From JAVBJN01 sp031546985 (lineage in GTDB: Bacteria; Bacteroidota; Bacteroidia; Chitinophagales; Chitinophagaceae): a stretch of DNA of 64,000 nucleotides. Location of the stretch: the NCBI GenBank assembly GCA_031546985.1, contig JAVBJN010000020.1, positions 73,544 through 137,543 of the forward strand. The letters are read 5' to 3'. This document shows positions 32,649 through 41,284 of the stretch, one piece after another (positions within the stretch are counted from its first letter, which is position 1; every line of letters begins with the position of its first letter). The notes under the pieces are model-generated. The model was not told where the DNA came from and made no database searches. It saw only the letters and a program-made list of their open reading frames with translations. The position numbers were made by a program, and so were the translations under genes.

Positions 32649-34808
32649 ATGAAGAAAATTTTATTAGGACTTGCCTTATTGGGTCTCACACTTCCGTCGC
32701 GCGCCGATGAGGGTATGTGGTTGCCTATCCTGCTGGGCAAAAATTATGACGACATGGTAAAGCACGGCCTTAAAATGTCTGCCGACCAGTTGTACAGCGT
32801 TAACAACAACAGCCTGAAAGACGCCATTGTTCATTTCGGAGGTGGTTGCACCGGCGAAATCATTTCTTCGGAAGGATTACTGCTGACCAACCACCACTGT
32901 GGTTTCGACCAGATTGCTACCCTTAGCTCTCTGGAAAAAAACTACCTGCGTGATGGCTTCTGGGCTAAAGATAAAAGAGAGGAAATTCCTGCTCCGGGCT
33001 TGTCTGTTAAGTTCCTGGTACGCATGGAAGACGTAACCGATGTGGTTATGAAAAACCTGAAAAAGGCTAAAGGTGCCGATTTCAACGAAAAACTGGCTGC
33101 CGCCAGCAAAGAGATCGTAGATGCTGCTACACAAGGCGGCCGCTACGAGGCAGAAGTGAAAGACCTCTACAACCGCAACCAGTATATGCTGTGGGTGTAT
33201 GAGAAATTTACCGATGTGCGCCTGGTGGGTACCCCTCCGGAGTCGCTGGGTAAATTTGGTGGCGATACCGACAACTGGATCTGGCCCCGCCACACTGCCG
33301 ATTTCTCTATGTTCCGTATTTATGCCAACCGCAACAACCAACCTGCGGCTTACGCTCCGGACAACGTGCCTTACAAACCTAAACATCACCTGCCTGTTTC
33401 CATCAAAGGTGTAAACGAAGGCGATTATGCGATGATCTTTGGTTACCCTGGCCGTACCAACCGTTACGAAACCTCAATGGGTGTGGATCTGGCTATCAAC
33501 GAAACCAACCCAAGCATCGTTAAACTGCGCGACAAACGCCTGTCTATCATGCGTGAGCAAATGGAAAAAAGCCCGGCCGTAGACCTCAAACTGTCTTCGC
33601 TGTATGCCCGTATCGCCAACTACTGGAAGTATTTCATTGGTCAAACCGAGCAACTGAAGCACCTGAAAGTAGAAGATACCAAAAAACAGCAGGAACAAGC
33701 TTTCCTGGATTGGGCTAAGCGCAATAAAAAGAAAGAATACCTGAACCTGTTTACCGAGTTTAAAGCAGCTTACGATGCTTACAAACCTTACAACAAAATT
33801 TCATGGTACCAACGCGAAGGTTTCTATGCTTCCAAACTGTCTTCCCTGGCTTCTATGTTCGACAGTGTAGATTCATTGCTGGCACAGCCTAACTACGACA
33901 AGGCGAAACTGCAAAAGAAACTGGATGCCATCAAAGGTGCAAGAGCCCGCATGTACAAAGAGTTTGACTGGACTACAGAGCAAAACATTTTTGCCGCTAT
34001 GACCAGCATGTACTACAAAGATGTGCCGGAAAACCAGCATCCGGATGTGTACAAAAACGTAATCTTCAAAAAATACGGCAACAGCGACTGGAACAAAACC
34101 TTTAGCGATTATGCGCAGGATGTATTCCAGACCACTATGCTGCTGGATAGCGCCAAGTTTGCACAATTTATGGCCAATCCTTCCAAAGCTGCGGTAGACA
34201 ATGATCCGGCCATCCAGTATGCGCTGAGCTTTGTACACAACTACACTGCCAATTACGATGCTAAAGTGAAAGCTTTTAATGAAACCAACAAAGAGCTGAG
34301 CAGCAAATACGTAAAAGGGCTTACCGAAATGAACAAAGACAAGCTGATGTATCCCGATGCGAACAGCACTATGCGTGTGACCTACGGCAACGTTAAAGCT
34401 TACCAGCCTAAAGATGCTACGTTCTATTCTTACTTTACCACCATTGATGGTGTAATGGAAAAATACAAACCAGGAGATGCTGAGTTTGACGTGCCTGTTA
34501 AGCTGATTGATCTGTACAAAAAGAAAGACTTTGGTCAGTATGTAGATGCTAAAGACAATAACCTGCATACCTGCTTTATCACCAACAACGATATTACCGG
34601 TGGTAACTCAGGCAGCCCGGTAATCAATGCGCAGGGCGAGCTTATTGGTTGCGCATTTGATGGCAACTGGGAAGCAATGAGCGGCGATATCTTCTTTGAT
34701 CCTAAGTACAAGCGTACCATCGTTGCAGATATCCGTTATATCCTTTTCCTGATCGACAAATATGGAGAAGCGTATAACCTGATTAACGAAATGGACATCA
34801 AAAAATAA
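32649..34808 (+). CDS. S46 family dipeptidyl-peptidase, DPP7-like
   Basis: The 719-residue exported serine peptidase removes N-terminal dipeptides from peptides in the periplasm. A signal peptide ends near SRADEG. The catalytic residues fit the chymotrypsin-like S46 triad: His83 in LLLTNHHCG, an Asp in FGGDTDNWIWPRHTADFS, and Ser654 in TGGNSGSPV. Gly672 in GCAFDGNWE is at the S1-pocket position that is Gly in DPP7 and Arg in DPP11, so hydrophobic P1 residues are more likely than Asp/Glu. ATG at 32649 is fixed by the -7 box at 32612; an in-frame ATG at 32538 lies upstream of it. Terminator follows. Confidence 0.94.
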   Translation: MKKILLGLALLGLTLPSRADEGMWLPILLGKNYDDMVKHGLKMSADQLYSVNNNSLKDAIVHFGGGCTGEIISSEGLLLTNHHCGFDQIATLSSLEKNYLRDGFWAKDKREEIPAPGLSVKFLVRMEDVTDVVMKNLKKAKGADFNEKLAAASKEIVDAATQGGRYEAEVKDLYNRNQYMLWVYEKFTDVRLVGTPPESLGKFGGDTDNWIWPRHTADFSMFRIYANRNNQPAAYAPDNVPYKPKHHLPVSIKGVNEGDYAMIFGYPGRTNRYETSMGVDLAINETNPSIVKLRDKRLSIMREQMEKSPAVDLKLSSLYARIANYWKYFIGQTEQLKHLKVEDTKKQQEQAFLDWAKRNKKKEYLNLFTEFKAAYDAYKPYNKISWYQREGFYASKLSSLASMFDSVDSLLAQPNYDKAKLQKKLDAIKGARARMYKEFDWTTEQNIFAAMTSMYYKDVPENQHPDVYKNVIFKKYGNSDWNKTFSDYAQDVFQTTMLLDSAKFAQFMANPSKAAVDNDPAIQYALSFVHNYTANYDAKVKAFNETNKELSSKYVKGLTEMNKDKLMYPDANSTMRVTYGNVKAYQPKDATFYSYFTTIDGVMEKYKPGDAEFDVPVKLIDLYKKKDFGQYVDAKDNNLHTCFITNNDITGGNSGSPVINAQGELIGCAFDGNWEAMSGDIFFDPKYKRTIVADIRYILFLIDKYGEAYNLINEMDIKK

Positions 34809-34828
34809 GACCGGCTAACGGTTAAAGC

Positions 34829-34862
34829 AAACGGGCTGCGGATAATCCGCAGCCCGTTTTTT
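34829..34862 (+). terminator. Intrinsic terminator after the S46 gene
   Basis: A 14-base-pair stem (34829-34842 with 34846-34859) around TAA, followed by T. Its core AACGGGCTGCG is the same as in the hairpin at 9205-9231. Confidence 0.88.
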
Positions 34863-34904
34863 ATGTAGAAGACATTTCAACCTTTGAATAAACCAAGCTC
34901 GTTT

Positions 34905-34972
34905 TTAAAGCGTCTTGCCATGCTGCCCCGACCGGAGTAAGGGAGCAGTATCTTTAGCGTGGAGTGCCAGTT
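34905..34972. repeat. Decayed fragment of the 107-bp repeat family
   Basis: A CCATGCTGCCCCGACCGGAG start and an AGGGAGCAGTATCTTT end match the second half of the array unit with several changes. It sits between the S46 terminator and the convergent M28 gene. Confidence 0.45.
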
Positions 34973-34980
34973 GGAAACAC

Positions 34981-35973
34981 TTACAGGTTATTCTCGTACA
35001 CCACTTTTGCTACCGTTTCGCCTACCATTTTAAGCGTGTTGCGGTCTATCACATCCATATTGTCTTTGCTGGTGTGCCAGTGCTCCTGGAAAGGCGACAT
35101 CTGGTTGCTGCGCAAACCTATAATATCAATGGTAGGAATGTTTGCAATTGTATTTACAAAGTAATGATCGTCGGTAATGGTACTGCCCTGCTGTGATTGA
35201 AACACATTGCCATAGCCCAGGCTCGCCGCCGTATTCCACACCCCACGAAGAATTTCGGGTGCGTATTGCATCGAATAGCCTTCCATCGGGAAGGTGGCGT
35301 TTTTACCGCCTACCATATCCAATAAAATGCCGTAGCTGGCTTTGTAATTGGGCACATGCGGGTTCTTAGCCCAATATTGGGTACCCAAAGCGTAAGAGGC
35401 TTCGCCATGCTCGGTTTTGCCATAATCTTCTACATCGGTAAGTACAATATCTACCCCTACATCGGGTTTCTGGCCCTTAAAAATGCGGGCCAGCTCCATG
35501 AGCACGCCTACACCACTGGCGCCATCATCGGCACCATCGAGCTTACCGGTTGGGTTGGCGGCGTCTTCATCTGTCCAGGGGCGTGTATCCCAGTGCGACA
35601 TGAGCATGATTCTTTTCTGCACCTGCGGGTTAAAAGAAGCGATCACGTTAATGCATTTCAACTGTTTGCCATCGCCACCTTTTACGGTTGTTTCCTGCAC
35701 ATGCACTTCATCTGCCCATTGCTTTAAGCGGGCAATCATCCAGTCGGCACATTTGCGCTGCGATTCCGAATTGGGAATACGCGGCCCAAAGCTTACCTGC
35801 TTGGCCACATAAGCATAAGCGCTATCGGCATTAAAGGCTGGTATTTTTATAGCCGGCTCGGCCAGTTTTTCTTCTTTGGCAGTAGTATTATCTTTCTGCT
35901 CTCCGGAGTTGGAGCTACCGCAGGCTGCCATTAAACAGGCAGAGGCGAGTAAAACCGAAGTGATTTTTTTCAT
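34981..35973 (-). CDS. M28-fold lipoprotein, probable glutaminyl-peptide cyclotransferase
   Basis: The 330-residue protein has a lipoprotein signal (LMAACGSS) and an M28 alpha/beta fold. Metal-site elements are SHWDTRPW, GKLDGADDGASGVGVLMELAR, LTDVEDYGKTEHGE and, near the end, EHWHTSKDNMDVID. The pattern as a whole, including FNADSAYAYVAKQVSFGPRIP and ILLDMVGGKNATFPMEGYS, closely follows what I recall of Bacteroidota glutaminyl cyclases, which use one zinc to turn N-terminal Gln into pyroglutamate. Ordinary M28 aminopeptidase is the alternative. In support, at least nine exported proteins in this window have signal peptides predicted to end before Gln. It is convergent with the S46 peptidase. 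Confidence 0.8.
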   Translation of the reverse strand: MKKITSVLLASACLMAACGSSNSGEQKDNTTAKEEKLAEPAIKIPAFNADSAYAYVAKQVSFGPRIPNSESQRKCADWMIARLKQWADEVHVQETTVKGGDGKQLKCINVIASFNPQVQKRIMLMSHWDTRPWTDEDAANPTGKLDGADDGASGVGVLMELARIFKGQKPDVGVDIVLTDVEDYGKTEHGEASYALGTQYWAKNPHVPNYKASYGILLDMVGGKNATFPMEGYSMQYAPEILRGVWNTAASLGYGNVFQSQQGSTITDDHYFVNTIANIPTIDIIGLRSNQMSPFQEHWHTSKDNMDVIDRNTLKMVGETVAKVVYENNL

Positions 35974-36045
35974 TGGATTTATTCAGCTTTTTGAATGCCT
36001 AAATTACAAATTGCAGGGTAAACACCGCTACAAACTGCTACACCC

Positions 36046-37059
36046 TTAGCCCAGCTTGCGCAACCAGGTGTAGCGCAGCAGCATTTCGAGCACCAGCAGC
36101 AACATAGCTACCGCCGCAAAGGGGAAAAACAGTTCCGTATACCGTTTATACGAATTGATCTCAATGCTGGTTTTTTCCAGCTTATCAATCTCTGCGTAAA
36201 TATTTTTAAGCTGGGCATTGCCCGTAGCCCGGAAATACTTACCACCGGTTTCTTTCGCAATCTTATTCAGCAAAGGTTCGTCGATCTGTACCGGCACTTG
36301 TTGTTTCTGCATACCGTTGGGTGTAGGCACGGGCATCAATGCCATACCTGTAGTACCCACGCCAATAGTGTACACCCTTATTTTAAAGGCTTTGGCTATT
36401 TCCAGCGCGGTTACCGGATCTACCAGGCCAGTATTATTTACCCCATCGGTAAGCAGGATAAGCACCCTGCTTTTACCGTTACTATGTCGTAAGCGGTCTA
36501 CACCTGTAGCCAGGCCCATACCAATGGCGGTACCATCCTGCAGCATACCACTTTTAATGCTCATCAGTTGCTGTTTGAGCACGCTGTGATCGGTGGTAAT
36601 GGGGCACTGGGTAAAGCTTTCGCCAGAAAAGATAACCAGGCCAATACGGTCGGTAGGTCTTTCGTCGATAAATTCTTTAGAGATCTTTTTGGCCGCTTCC
36701 ATCCGGTTGGGCGAGAAATCCTCTGCCAGCATGCTGCCGCTCACATCGAGGCTGAGCATGATGTCGATACCTTCGGAATTAATGGTTTCGTTGGTAAACG
36801 TACTTTGCGGCCGGGCCAGTGCCAACACCAAAGCCGCTAAGCCAATAACCCGCAACACAGGCAATAAGGCGCTCATGCGCACTTTGGCCGATGGGCGGGC
36901 CTGTTGCATGCCCTGCACAGAAGATACTGTAAAACGGCTACCGTGTGCTGCATTACGGCGGTATTGCCACCACAGCATAACCGGAATGAGTAACCACAAC
37001 AGTAAAAACCAGGGCTGGGCCAATATAATATGTTCAAATCCGGGAATCTTCACTGCCAA
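36046..37059 (-). CDS. BatA-like VWA-domain membrane protein
   Basis: The 337-residue inner-membrane protein has two N-terminal hydrophobic segments (about 10-30 and 63-82) and one at the C-terminus, enclosing a von Willebrand A domain with an intact MIDAS, DVSGSM at 105-110, plus a later DGVNNTG. It matches BatA of the Bacteroides aerotolerance operon. TTG at 37059 is taken as the start, directly after the upstream stop codon; GTG at 37053 is possible. It is the last Bat gene here: no BatB, TPR BatC or BatD/E follows, and the next gene downstream is the M28 protein after 72 bases. Confidence 0.88.
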   Translation of the reverse strand: MAVKIPGFEHIILAQPWFLLLWLLIPVMLWWQYRRNAAHGSRFTVSSVQGMQQARPSAKVRMSALLPVLRVIGLAALVLALARPQSTFTNETINSEGIDIMLSLDVSGSMLAEDFSPNRMEAAKKISKEFIDERPTDRIGLVIFSGESFTQCPITTDHSVLKQQLMSIKSGMLQDGTAIGMGLATGVDRLRHSNGKSRVLILLTDGVNNTGLVDPVTALEIAKAFKIRVYTIGVGTTGMALMPVPTPNGMQKQQVPVQIDEPLLNKIAKETGGKYFRATGNAQLKNIYAEIDKLEKTSIEINSYKRYTELFFPFAAVAMLLLVLEMLLRYTWLRKLG

Positions 37060-38025
37060 TTATTTTTCTTGAGGGTTAACGGTTTCTTCTTCCGGCACTT
37101 CTTCTACCTTAGCCTTGGTCCACTCGATAAGCGCTTTTACACGATCCATGCTGCCTTCATTCTCTTCGGGTCCGGGATAGGTTTTGGCAAACTTCACAAG
37201 ATCGGCCAGGCGCAATACATATTCTACCTTCTCCCGCTGCTGGTTGAGCTGGGTTAATGGTTTTATAGATTGTAAAAAGTCTTCTGTGGTTTGCTCTACC
37301 GCGGGGATACCAAAACGCGCTTCTACGTATTCTTTAAAAATTTCGGTGAGGCGGGAATGGTAGCTTTTGATATCGCCCCGCTGCCATACTTTCTCCCCTT
37401 CCAGTTGCTGCAATGCACGCAAAGCCACAATATGGGCCGGTTCTGGCGGTGGCGGTGGTATAACTACAAGTTCTTTTTTGCGGCTCTTTCTCCAATACAC
37501 ATACGCCAGTATCAAAGCCAGCAATGTGGTAAATGCCAGGTACCAGGGCCAGTAATCCAGCGCGGTCTTGGGCACATTCATTATATCGTAAATGGGCTTG
37601 AAGGGCTGCGTGGTATCTACTGCTACAGAGCGGATGTTTACCAGCACCGAATCGGTGTTGATCGTATACGGCTCCGAACCATCCATGGGCTTTACATAAA
37701 ACTGCAAGGAGGGAAATGTGAATTGCCCGGAGTCGAACCCGGTAACGGAAATCGTCTGGCGCAGGTGTTTGAGGCCATTCACGGTATCTACCCGCACAGA
37801 ATCGGCTTGCTCCAGCCCCTCAATACTTTCGGGAATAACAGGCCATTGCAGTTTTTCCTGGTCGGGATTGGTTACAATATCGAACACCAGTTTTACCGGC
37901 TGCCCAATAAGAATATGAGCAGAGTCGACCGTGGTGGTAATCTTGGTTTGCTGCGCCCAGGCGGTAGTTATACCACCGGCCAGCAATACAAAGCATGCAA
38001 TAAGTTTCCTGATATAATCTGCCAT
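37060..38025 (-). CDS. BatD/DUF4381-like membrane protein of the Bat operon
   Basis: This 321-residue protein has a signal peptide ending WAQ, a periplasmic Ig-like region resembling BatD (ITTTVDSAHILIGQPVKLVF, FDSGQFTFPSLQF), one transmembrane helix (about residues 168-190), then a Pro-rich linker and a helical cytoplasmic part (RALQQLEGEKVWQRGDIKSY, VEARFGIPAVEQTTEDFL). It occupies the slot between DUF58 and BatA that is filled by a DUF4381-like or unnamed protein in related operons. Function unknown. ATG at 38025 starts the signal; its stop abuts the BatA start. Confidence 0.75.
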   Translation of the reverse strand: MADYIRKLIACFVLLAGGITTAWAQQTKITTTVDSAHILIGQPVKLVFDIVTNPDQEKLQWPVIPESIEGLEQADSVRVDTVNGLKHLRQTISVTGFDSGQFTFPSLQFYVKPMDGSEPYTINTDSVLVNIRSVAVDTTQPFKPIYDIMNVPKTALDYWPWYLAFTTLLALILAYVYWRKSRKKELVVIPPPPPEPAHIVALRALQQLEGEKVWQRGDIKSYHSRLTEIFKEYVEARFGIPAVEQTTEDFLQSIKPLTQLNQQREKVEYVLRLADLVKFAKTYPGPEENEGSMDRVKALIEWTKAKVEEVPEEETVNPQEK

Positions 38026-38112
38026 AACCTTAGTACAGTTGGCGTTTTTGCTATTGGCGTCCAACACTTTTCAACAGCGTTTGGTTTATTGGAATAATCG
38101 TTTGTCTGGCAT

Positions 38113-38988
38113 TTAAGCCCTTTGCAGAAAAAAGCTCTGCAATACTTTTACATAATCTTCATCGGTACGTACGCCTATTAAACCAGCGCCGGCTTTGAGA
38201 AAAGCCTGTTTGGCCGTTTGCTGGTAAGCATCGAACCGCTGCGTGTATTGCTGCTGCAACTGCCGGCTACCGGTATCGATGGTCATGCGCTGCCCGGTTT
38301 CAGCATCTTCTACCTCCATCAGCCCCACATCGGCCAGCTCACGGTCGCGCTTATCGTATACCTGCAAGCCCACTACATCGTGCCGTTTAGAAGCGATATT
38401 GAGCGCATCCTGAAACGGCGCCGAAATAAAATCGGACAGCAGGAACACAATGCTGCGCTTCTTCATCATATTATTAAGGTAGCGCAACGCTTCGGATACA
38501 CGGGTCTCTTTACTCTCCGATGCCTCCAGCGTAATCATCTCGCGAATGATGCGCAGGATATGCGATTTCCCCTTTTTGGGCGGAATGTATTTCTCTACCT
38601 TATCGCTGAAAAAAATTACCCCTACTTTATCGTTATTGGTAATGGCACTGAATGCGATGGTGGCGGCTACTTCGGTAATGAGATCGCGCTTGGTTTGCTT
38701 TTGCGTACCAAACAAGGAGCTGGCGCTTACATCAATCAGCAGCATTACATTCAGCTCTCTTTCTTCTTCAAATACTTTGATAAACGGATGCGAAAAACGG
38801 GCGGTTACGTTCCAATCGATGTCGCGCACATCATCGCCAAAAGCGTATTCACGCACTTCGCTGAACGACATACCCCTGCCCTTAAACGCCGAATGGTACT
38901 CACCAGAAAAAATATGGTTGGTGAGCCCACGAGTTTTTATCTCGATGCGTCTTACTTTCTTTAATATTTCTGCCGTAGTCAGGTTCAT
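38113..38988 (-). CDS. DUF58 domain protein of the Bat operon
   Basis: The 291-residue protein has the DUF58 core GRGMSFSEVREYAFGDDVRDIDWNVTAR and a VWA-like fold with LLIDVSASSLFG in place of a complete MIDAS, then NDKVGVIFFSDKVEKYIPP and IVFLLSDFIS. DUF58 proteins are always linked to MoxR ATPases and are thought to be chaperone or scaffold partners. It lies 48 bases after moxR and 87 before the BatD-like gene, so one transcript is likely. Confidence 0.92.
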   Translation of the reverse strand: MNLTTAEILKKVRRIEIKTRGLTNHIFSGEYHSAFKGRGMSFSEVREYAFGDDVRDIDWNVTARFSHPFIKVFEEERELNVMLLIDVSASSLFGTQKQTKRDLITEVAATIAFSAITNNDKVGVIFFSDKVEKYIPPKKGKSHILRIIREMITLEASESKETRVSEALRYLNNMMKKRSIVFLLSDFISAPFQDALNIASKRHDVVGLQVYDKRDRELADVGLMEVEDAETGQRMTIDTGSRQLQQQYTQRFDAYQQTAKQAFLKAGAGLIGVRTDEDYVKVLQSFFLQRA

Positions 38989-39036
38989 AACCAGGTAACT
39001 TATTTAGGTTGGTTAACACAACAATACCCAAGCCTG

Positions 39037-40038
39037 CTATGGTACTTCTACCGCGTTCAGAATTTCCTGCACAATGTTTTCGCTGGTAATGTTTTCTGCT
39101 TCCGCTTCGTAGGTAAGCCCTACGCGGTGGCGCATTACATCCAGGCAAATAGCTCTTACATCTTCGGGAATCACATAACCGCGGCGTTTGATAAACGCAT
39201 ACGCCTTAGCTGCCAGCGCCAGGTTGATGCTCGCACGGGGCGATGCGCCATAAGCGATAAGCGGCTTCAGTTTGCTGAGTTTATAGTTTTCGGGATTACG
39301 GGTGGCAAATACGATATCGAGGATGTATTTCTCAATTTTTTCGTCCATATACACCGAGCGCACCAGCTTGCGGGCTTCTACAATATCCTGTGTAGAGATC
39401 ACCGGTTGTATGGGGTGCATGCCTTCGGGGTTCAGGTTGTAGCGGATAATCATGCGCTCTTCTTCCATGGTGGGGTAGCCAATGACCACCTTAAGCATAA
39501 AACGGTCTACCTGCGCCTCTGGCAGCATGTAGGTTCCTTCCTGCTCAATTGGGTTTTGGGTAGCCAGCACCAGGAAGGGTTCTTCCAGTTTAAAGGTATT
39601 GTCGCCAATGGTTACCTGGCGTTCCTGCATGGCTTCGAGCAAGGCGCTCTGCACTTTGGCAGGGGCACGGTTAATCTCATCCGCGAGAATAAAGTTGGCA
39701 AACACCGGTCCTTTACGTACCATAAACTGGTTTTGCTGCTGGTTGTAGATCATGGTACCTACCACATCCGCCGGCAACAGATCGGGTGTAAACTGTATAC
39801 GGCTGAACTTGGCCTGGATAGCCGATGCCAGCGATTTAATAGACAATGTTTTGGCAAGCCCCGGCACCCCTTCGAGCAGGATGTGCCCATTGGCCAGCAT
39901 AGCCAGCATAAGGCGTTCTACCATATACTTCTGTCCAACTACCGCCTTACCCAATTCCATAGCAAGGAGGTCGATAAATGCGCTGGACTGATGAATCTTA
40001 TCGTTTAATGCTTTAATGTCGAAAGCAACCTGATCCAT
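39037..40038 (-). CDS. MoxR-family AAA ATPase
   Basis: The 333-residue cytosolic ATPase has Walker A GVPGLAKT at 57-64, Walker B FILADEINRAPAKVQSALLE, sensor-like VLATQNPIEQEGTYMLPEAQ and DRFMLKVVIGYP. MoxR ATPases with DUF58/VWA partners act in assembly or protection of envelope or metal-containing complexes. It is the first gene of the Bat-like operon. The -7 box TATTTTTG on the minus strand (40061-40068) lies 22 bases before the ATG. Confidence 0.94.
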   Translation of the reverse strand: MDQVAFDIKALNDKIHQSSAFIDLLAMELGKAVVGQKYMVERLMLAMLANGHILLEGVPGLAKTLSIKSLASAIQAKFSRIQFTPDLLPADVVGTMIYNQQQNQFMVRKGPVFANFILADEINRAPAKVQSALLEAMQERQVTIGDNTFKLEEPFLVLATQNPIEQEGTYMLPEAQVDRFMLKVVIGYPTMEEERMIIRYNLNPEGMHPIQPVISTQDIVEARKLVRSVYMDEKIEKYILDIVFATRNPENYKLSKLKPLIAYGASPRASINLALAAKAYAFIKRRGYVIPEDVRAICLDVMRHRVGLTYEAEAENITSENIVQEILNAVEVP

Positions 40039-40060
40039 TATTTCAATTTTTAAACCGTTT

Positions 40061-40068
40061 CAAAAATA
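40061..40068 (-). promoter_or_regulatory. -7 promoter box of the moxR operon
   Basis: Reads TATTTTTG on the minus strand, 22 bases before the ATG at 40038. About 100 bases from the divergent box at 40171. Confidence 0.5.
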
Positions 40069-40170
40069 ACAGCGGCGATGCTAATATGCTGTTAAAATAC
40101 TCTAAATCATTCTTAAAAACCAATGCAGCCAGGCATTTCATTAGCCGGCGCCCATGCCCCGCGAAAAAAC

Positions 40171-40178
40171 TACCTTTG
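40171..40178 (+). promoter_or_regulatory. -7 promoter box of the hypothetical-cyclophilin pair
   Basis: TACCTTTG matches TAnnTTTG, 19 bases before the ATG at 40198. An in-frame ATG at 40123 lies upstream of the box and is rejected as the start. Confidence 0.55.
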
Positions 40179-40197
40179 CAACTTTCAAGCCACAATT

Positions 40198-40527
40198 ATG
40201 GAATCATTTGAACAACAATGGAAAAAAGTAGAAGATTTTCTCACGCAGCGCTTTGAGAAAACGCCTGATATGGAAGCGATCCTGTACCTCATTGGCATTA
40301 ACGAGTTTGGCAATCCCGACCGCGAATTTACCAAAGAGCAGAAGCAGGACCTGATGCACATTGCGGTATGCAGCCTGCTCTCGCAAGCGGGTTATTTTAA
40401 ACTGGACAGTCACGACGAAGACGGATGGCCGCATTATATAGCCGTAAAACCAGTGCCTGCAGGCGGCCTCGGCGAGCAGGAGCAATTACTGAAAGAACAG
40501 ATTATTGCGTATTTTAACCTCCCTTAA
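40198..40527 (+). CDS. Hypothetical cytosolic protein, 109 residues
   Basis: I recognise no named domain. The protein is acidic and helical, begins MESFEQQWKKVEDFLTQRF, and contains YLIGINEFGNPDREFTKEQK, SLLSQAGYFKLD and GWPHYIAVKPVPAG. The regular helical pattern and clean codon use support a real gene, as do the promoter box and a downstream cyclophilin gene only seven bases away. Similar short proteins are common in the phylum, in my recollection. Confidence 0.8.
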   Translation: MESFEQQWKKVEDFLTQRFEKTPDMEAILYLIGINEFGNPDREFTKEQKQDLMHIAVCSLLSQAGYFKLDSHDEDGWPHYIAVKPVPAGGLGEQEQLLKEQIIAYFNLP

Positions 40528-40534
40528 ATCTTAC

Positions 40535-41200
40535 ATGAACATGAAAAAAATACTGATCACCGCACTGGCGCTGGGTTTAAACATCATGGTTTTTGCCAAA
40601 GACCGTATTGTAACCATCTCTACACCTAAGGGCGATATTAAAGTAAAACTATATGACGATGTGCCTAAGCACGCCGACAATTTCTATAAACTGGCCAAAG
40701 AAGGTTTTTACAATGGTACGCTTTTTCACCGCGTTATTCCGCAATTCATGATACAGGGCGGCGATCCTGAATCGAAGAAAGCGCAACCGGGACAAATGCT
40801 GGGCAATGGCGATATTGGATACCGCATTCCGGCCGAGTTTAACACCAAATATTTCCACAAACGTGGCGCCCTGGCTGCTGCACGCGATAATAACCCTAAA
40901 AAGGAATCGAGCGGCTGCCAGTTCTACATTGTACAGGGTAAAAAATATACAGACGAAGATCTGAACAATATTGAAAAACGCAAAGGCGTTAAATTATCGC
41001 CAGAGCAGCGCAATGCTTACACCACTGTAGGCGGCACCCCGCACCTGGATGGCGAGTATACTGTATATGGCGAAGTGATTGAAGGCATGGAAGTGGTAGA
41101 TGCTATTGCTGCTGTACCCCGCGACAGGGCCGACCGTCCGGAGCAGGATATTGCCATGACGATGAAAGTGAAGAAGAAAAAGAAATTCCTGCTGTTTTAA
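40535..41200 (+). CDS. Exported cyclophilin-type peptidyl-prolyl isomerase
   Basis: The 221-residue protein has a signal peptide ending MVFAKD and a cyclophilin domain: FYNGTLFHRVIPQFMIQGGDP, SSGCQFYIVQG and a C-terminal YTVYGEVIEGMEVVD. An insert with KYTDEDLNNIEKRKGVKLSP is typical of Bacteroidota members. It isomerises X-Pro bonds, probably in the periplasm. Two start ATGs (40535 and 40541) are possible. The C-terminus is Lys-rich. A bidirectional hairpin follows. Confidence 0.9.
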   Translation: MNMKKILITALALGLNIMVFAKDRIVTISTPKGDIKVKLYDDVPKHADNFYKLAKEGFYNGTLFHRVIPQFMIQGGDPESKKAQPGQMLGNGDIGYRIPAEFNTKYFHKRGALAAARDNNPKKESSGCQFYIVQGKKYTDEDLNNIEKRKGVKLSPEQRNAYTTVGGTPHLDGEYTVYGEVIEGMEVVDAIAAVPRDRADRPEQDIAMTMKVKKKKKFLLF

Positions 41201-41223
41201 AAACAACGGGATTGCTACCAATA

Positions 41224-41256
41224 CAAAGGGCGGAAGATTATCTCTTCCGCCCTTTG
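41224..41256. terminator. Bidirectional terminator between cyclophilin and TlpA-like genes
   Basis: A 14-base-pair perfect stem (41224-41237 with 41243-41256, core GGGCGGAAGA) around TTATC, 23 bases after the cyclophilin stop and 28 bases from the convergent stop. Confidence 0.8.
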
Positions 41257-41284
41257 CTTATATATGCTCAGATGATTCTGTAAC

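Noticed and set aside
37291..38097. Plus-strand frame opposite the BatD-like gene
   Set aside because: Antisense shadow; product lacks any coherent domain.
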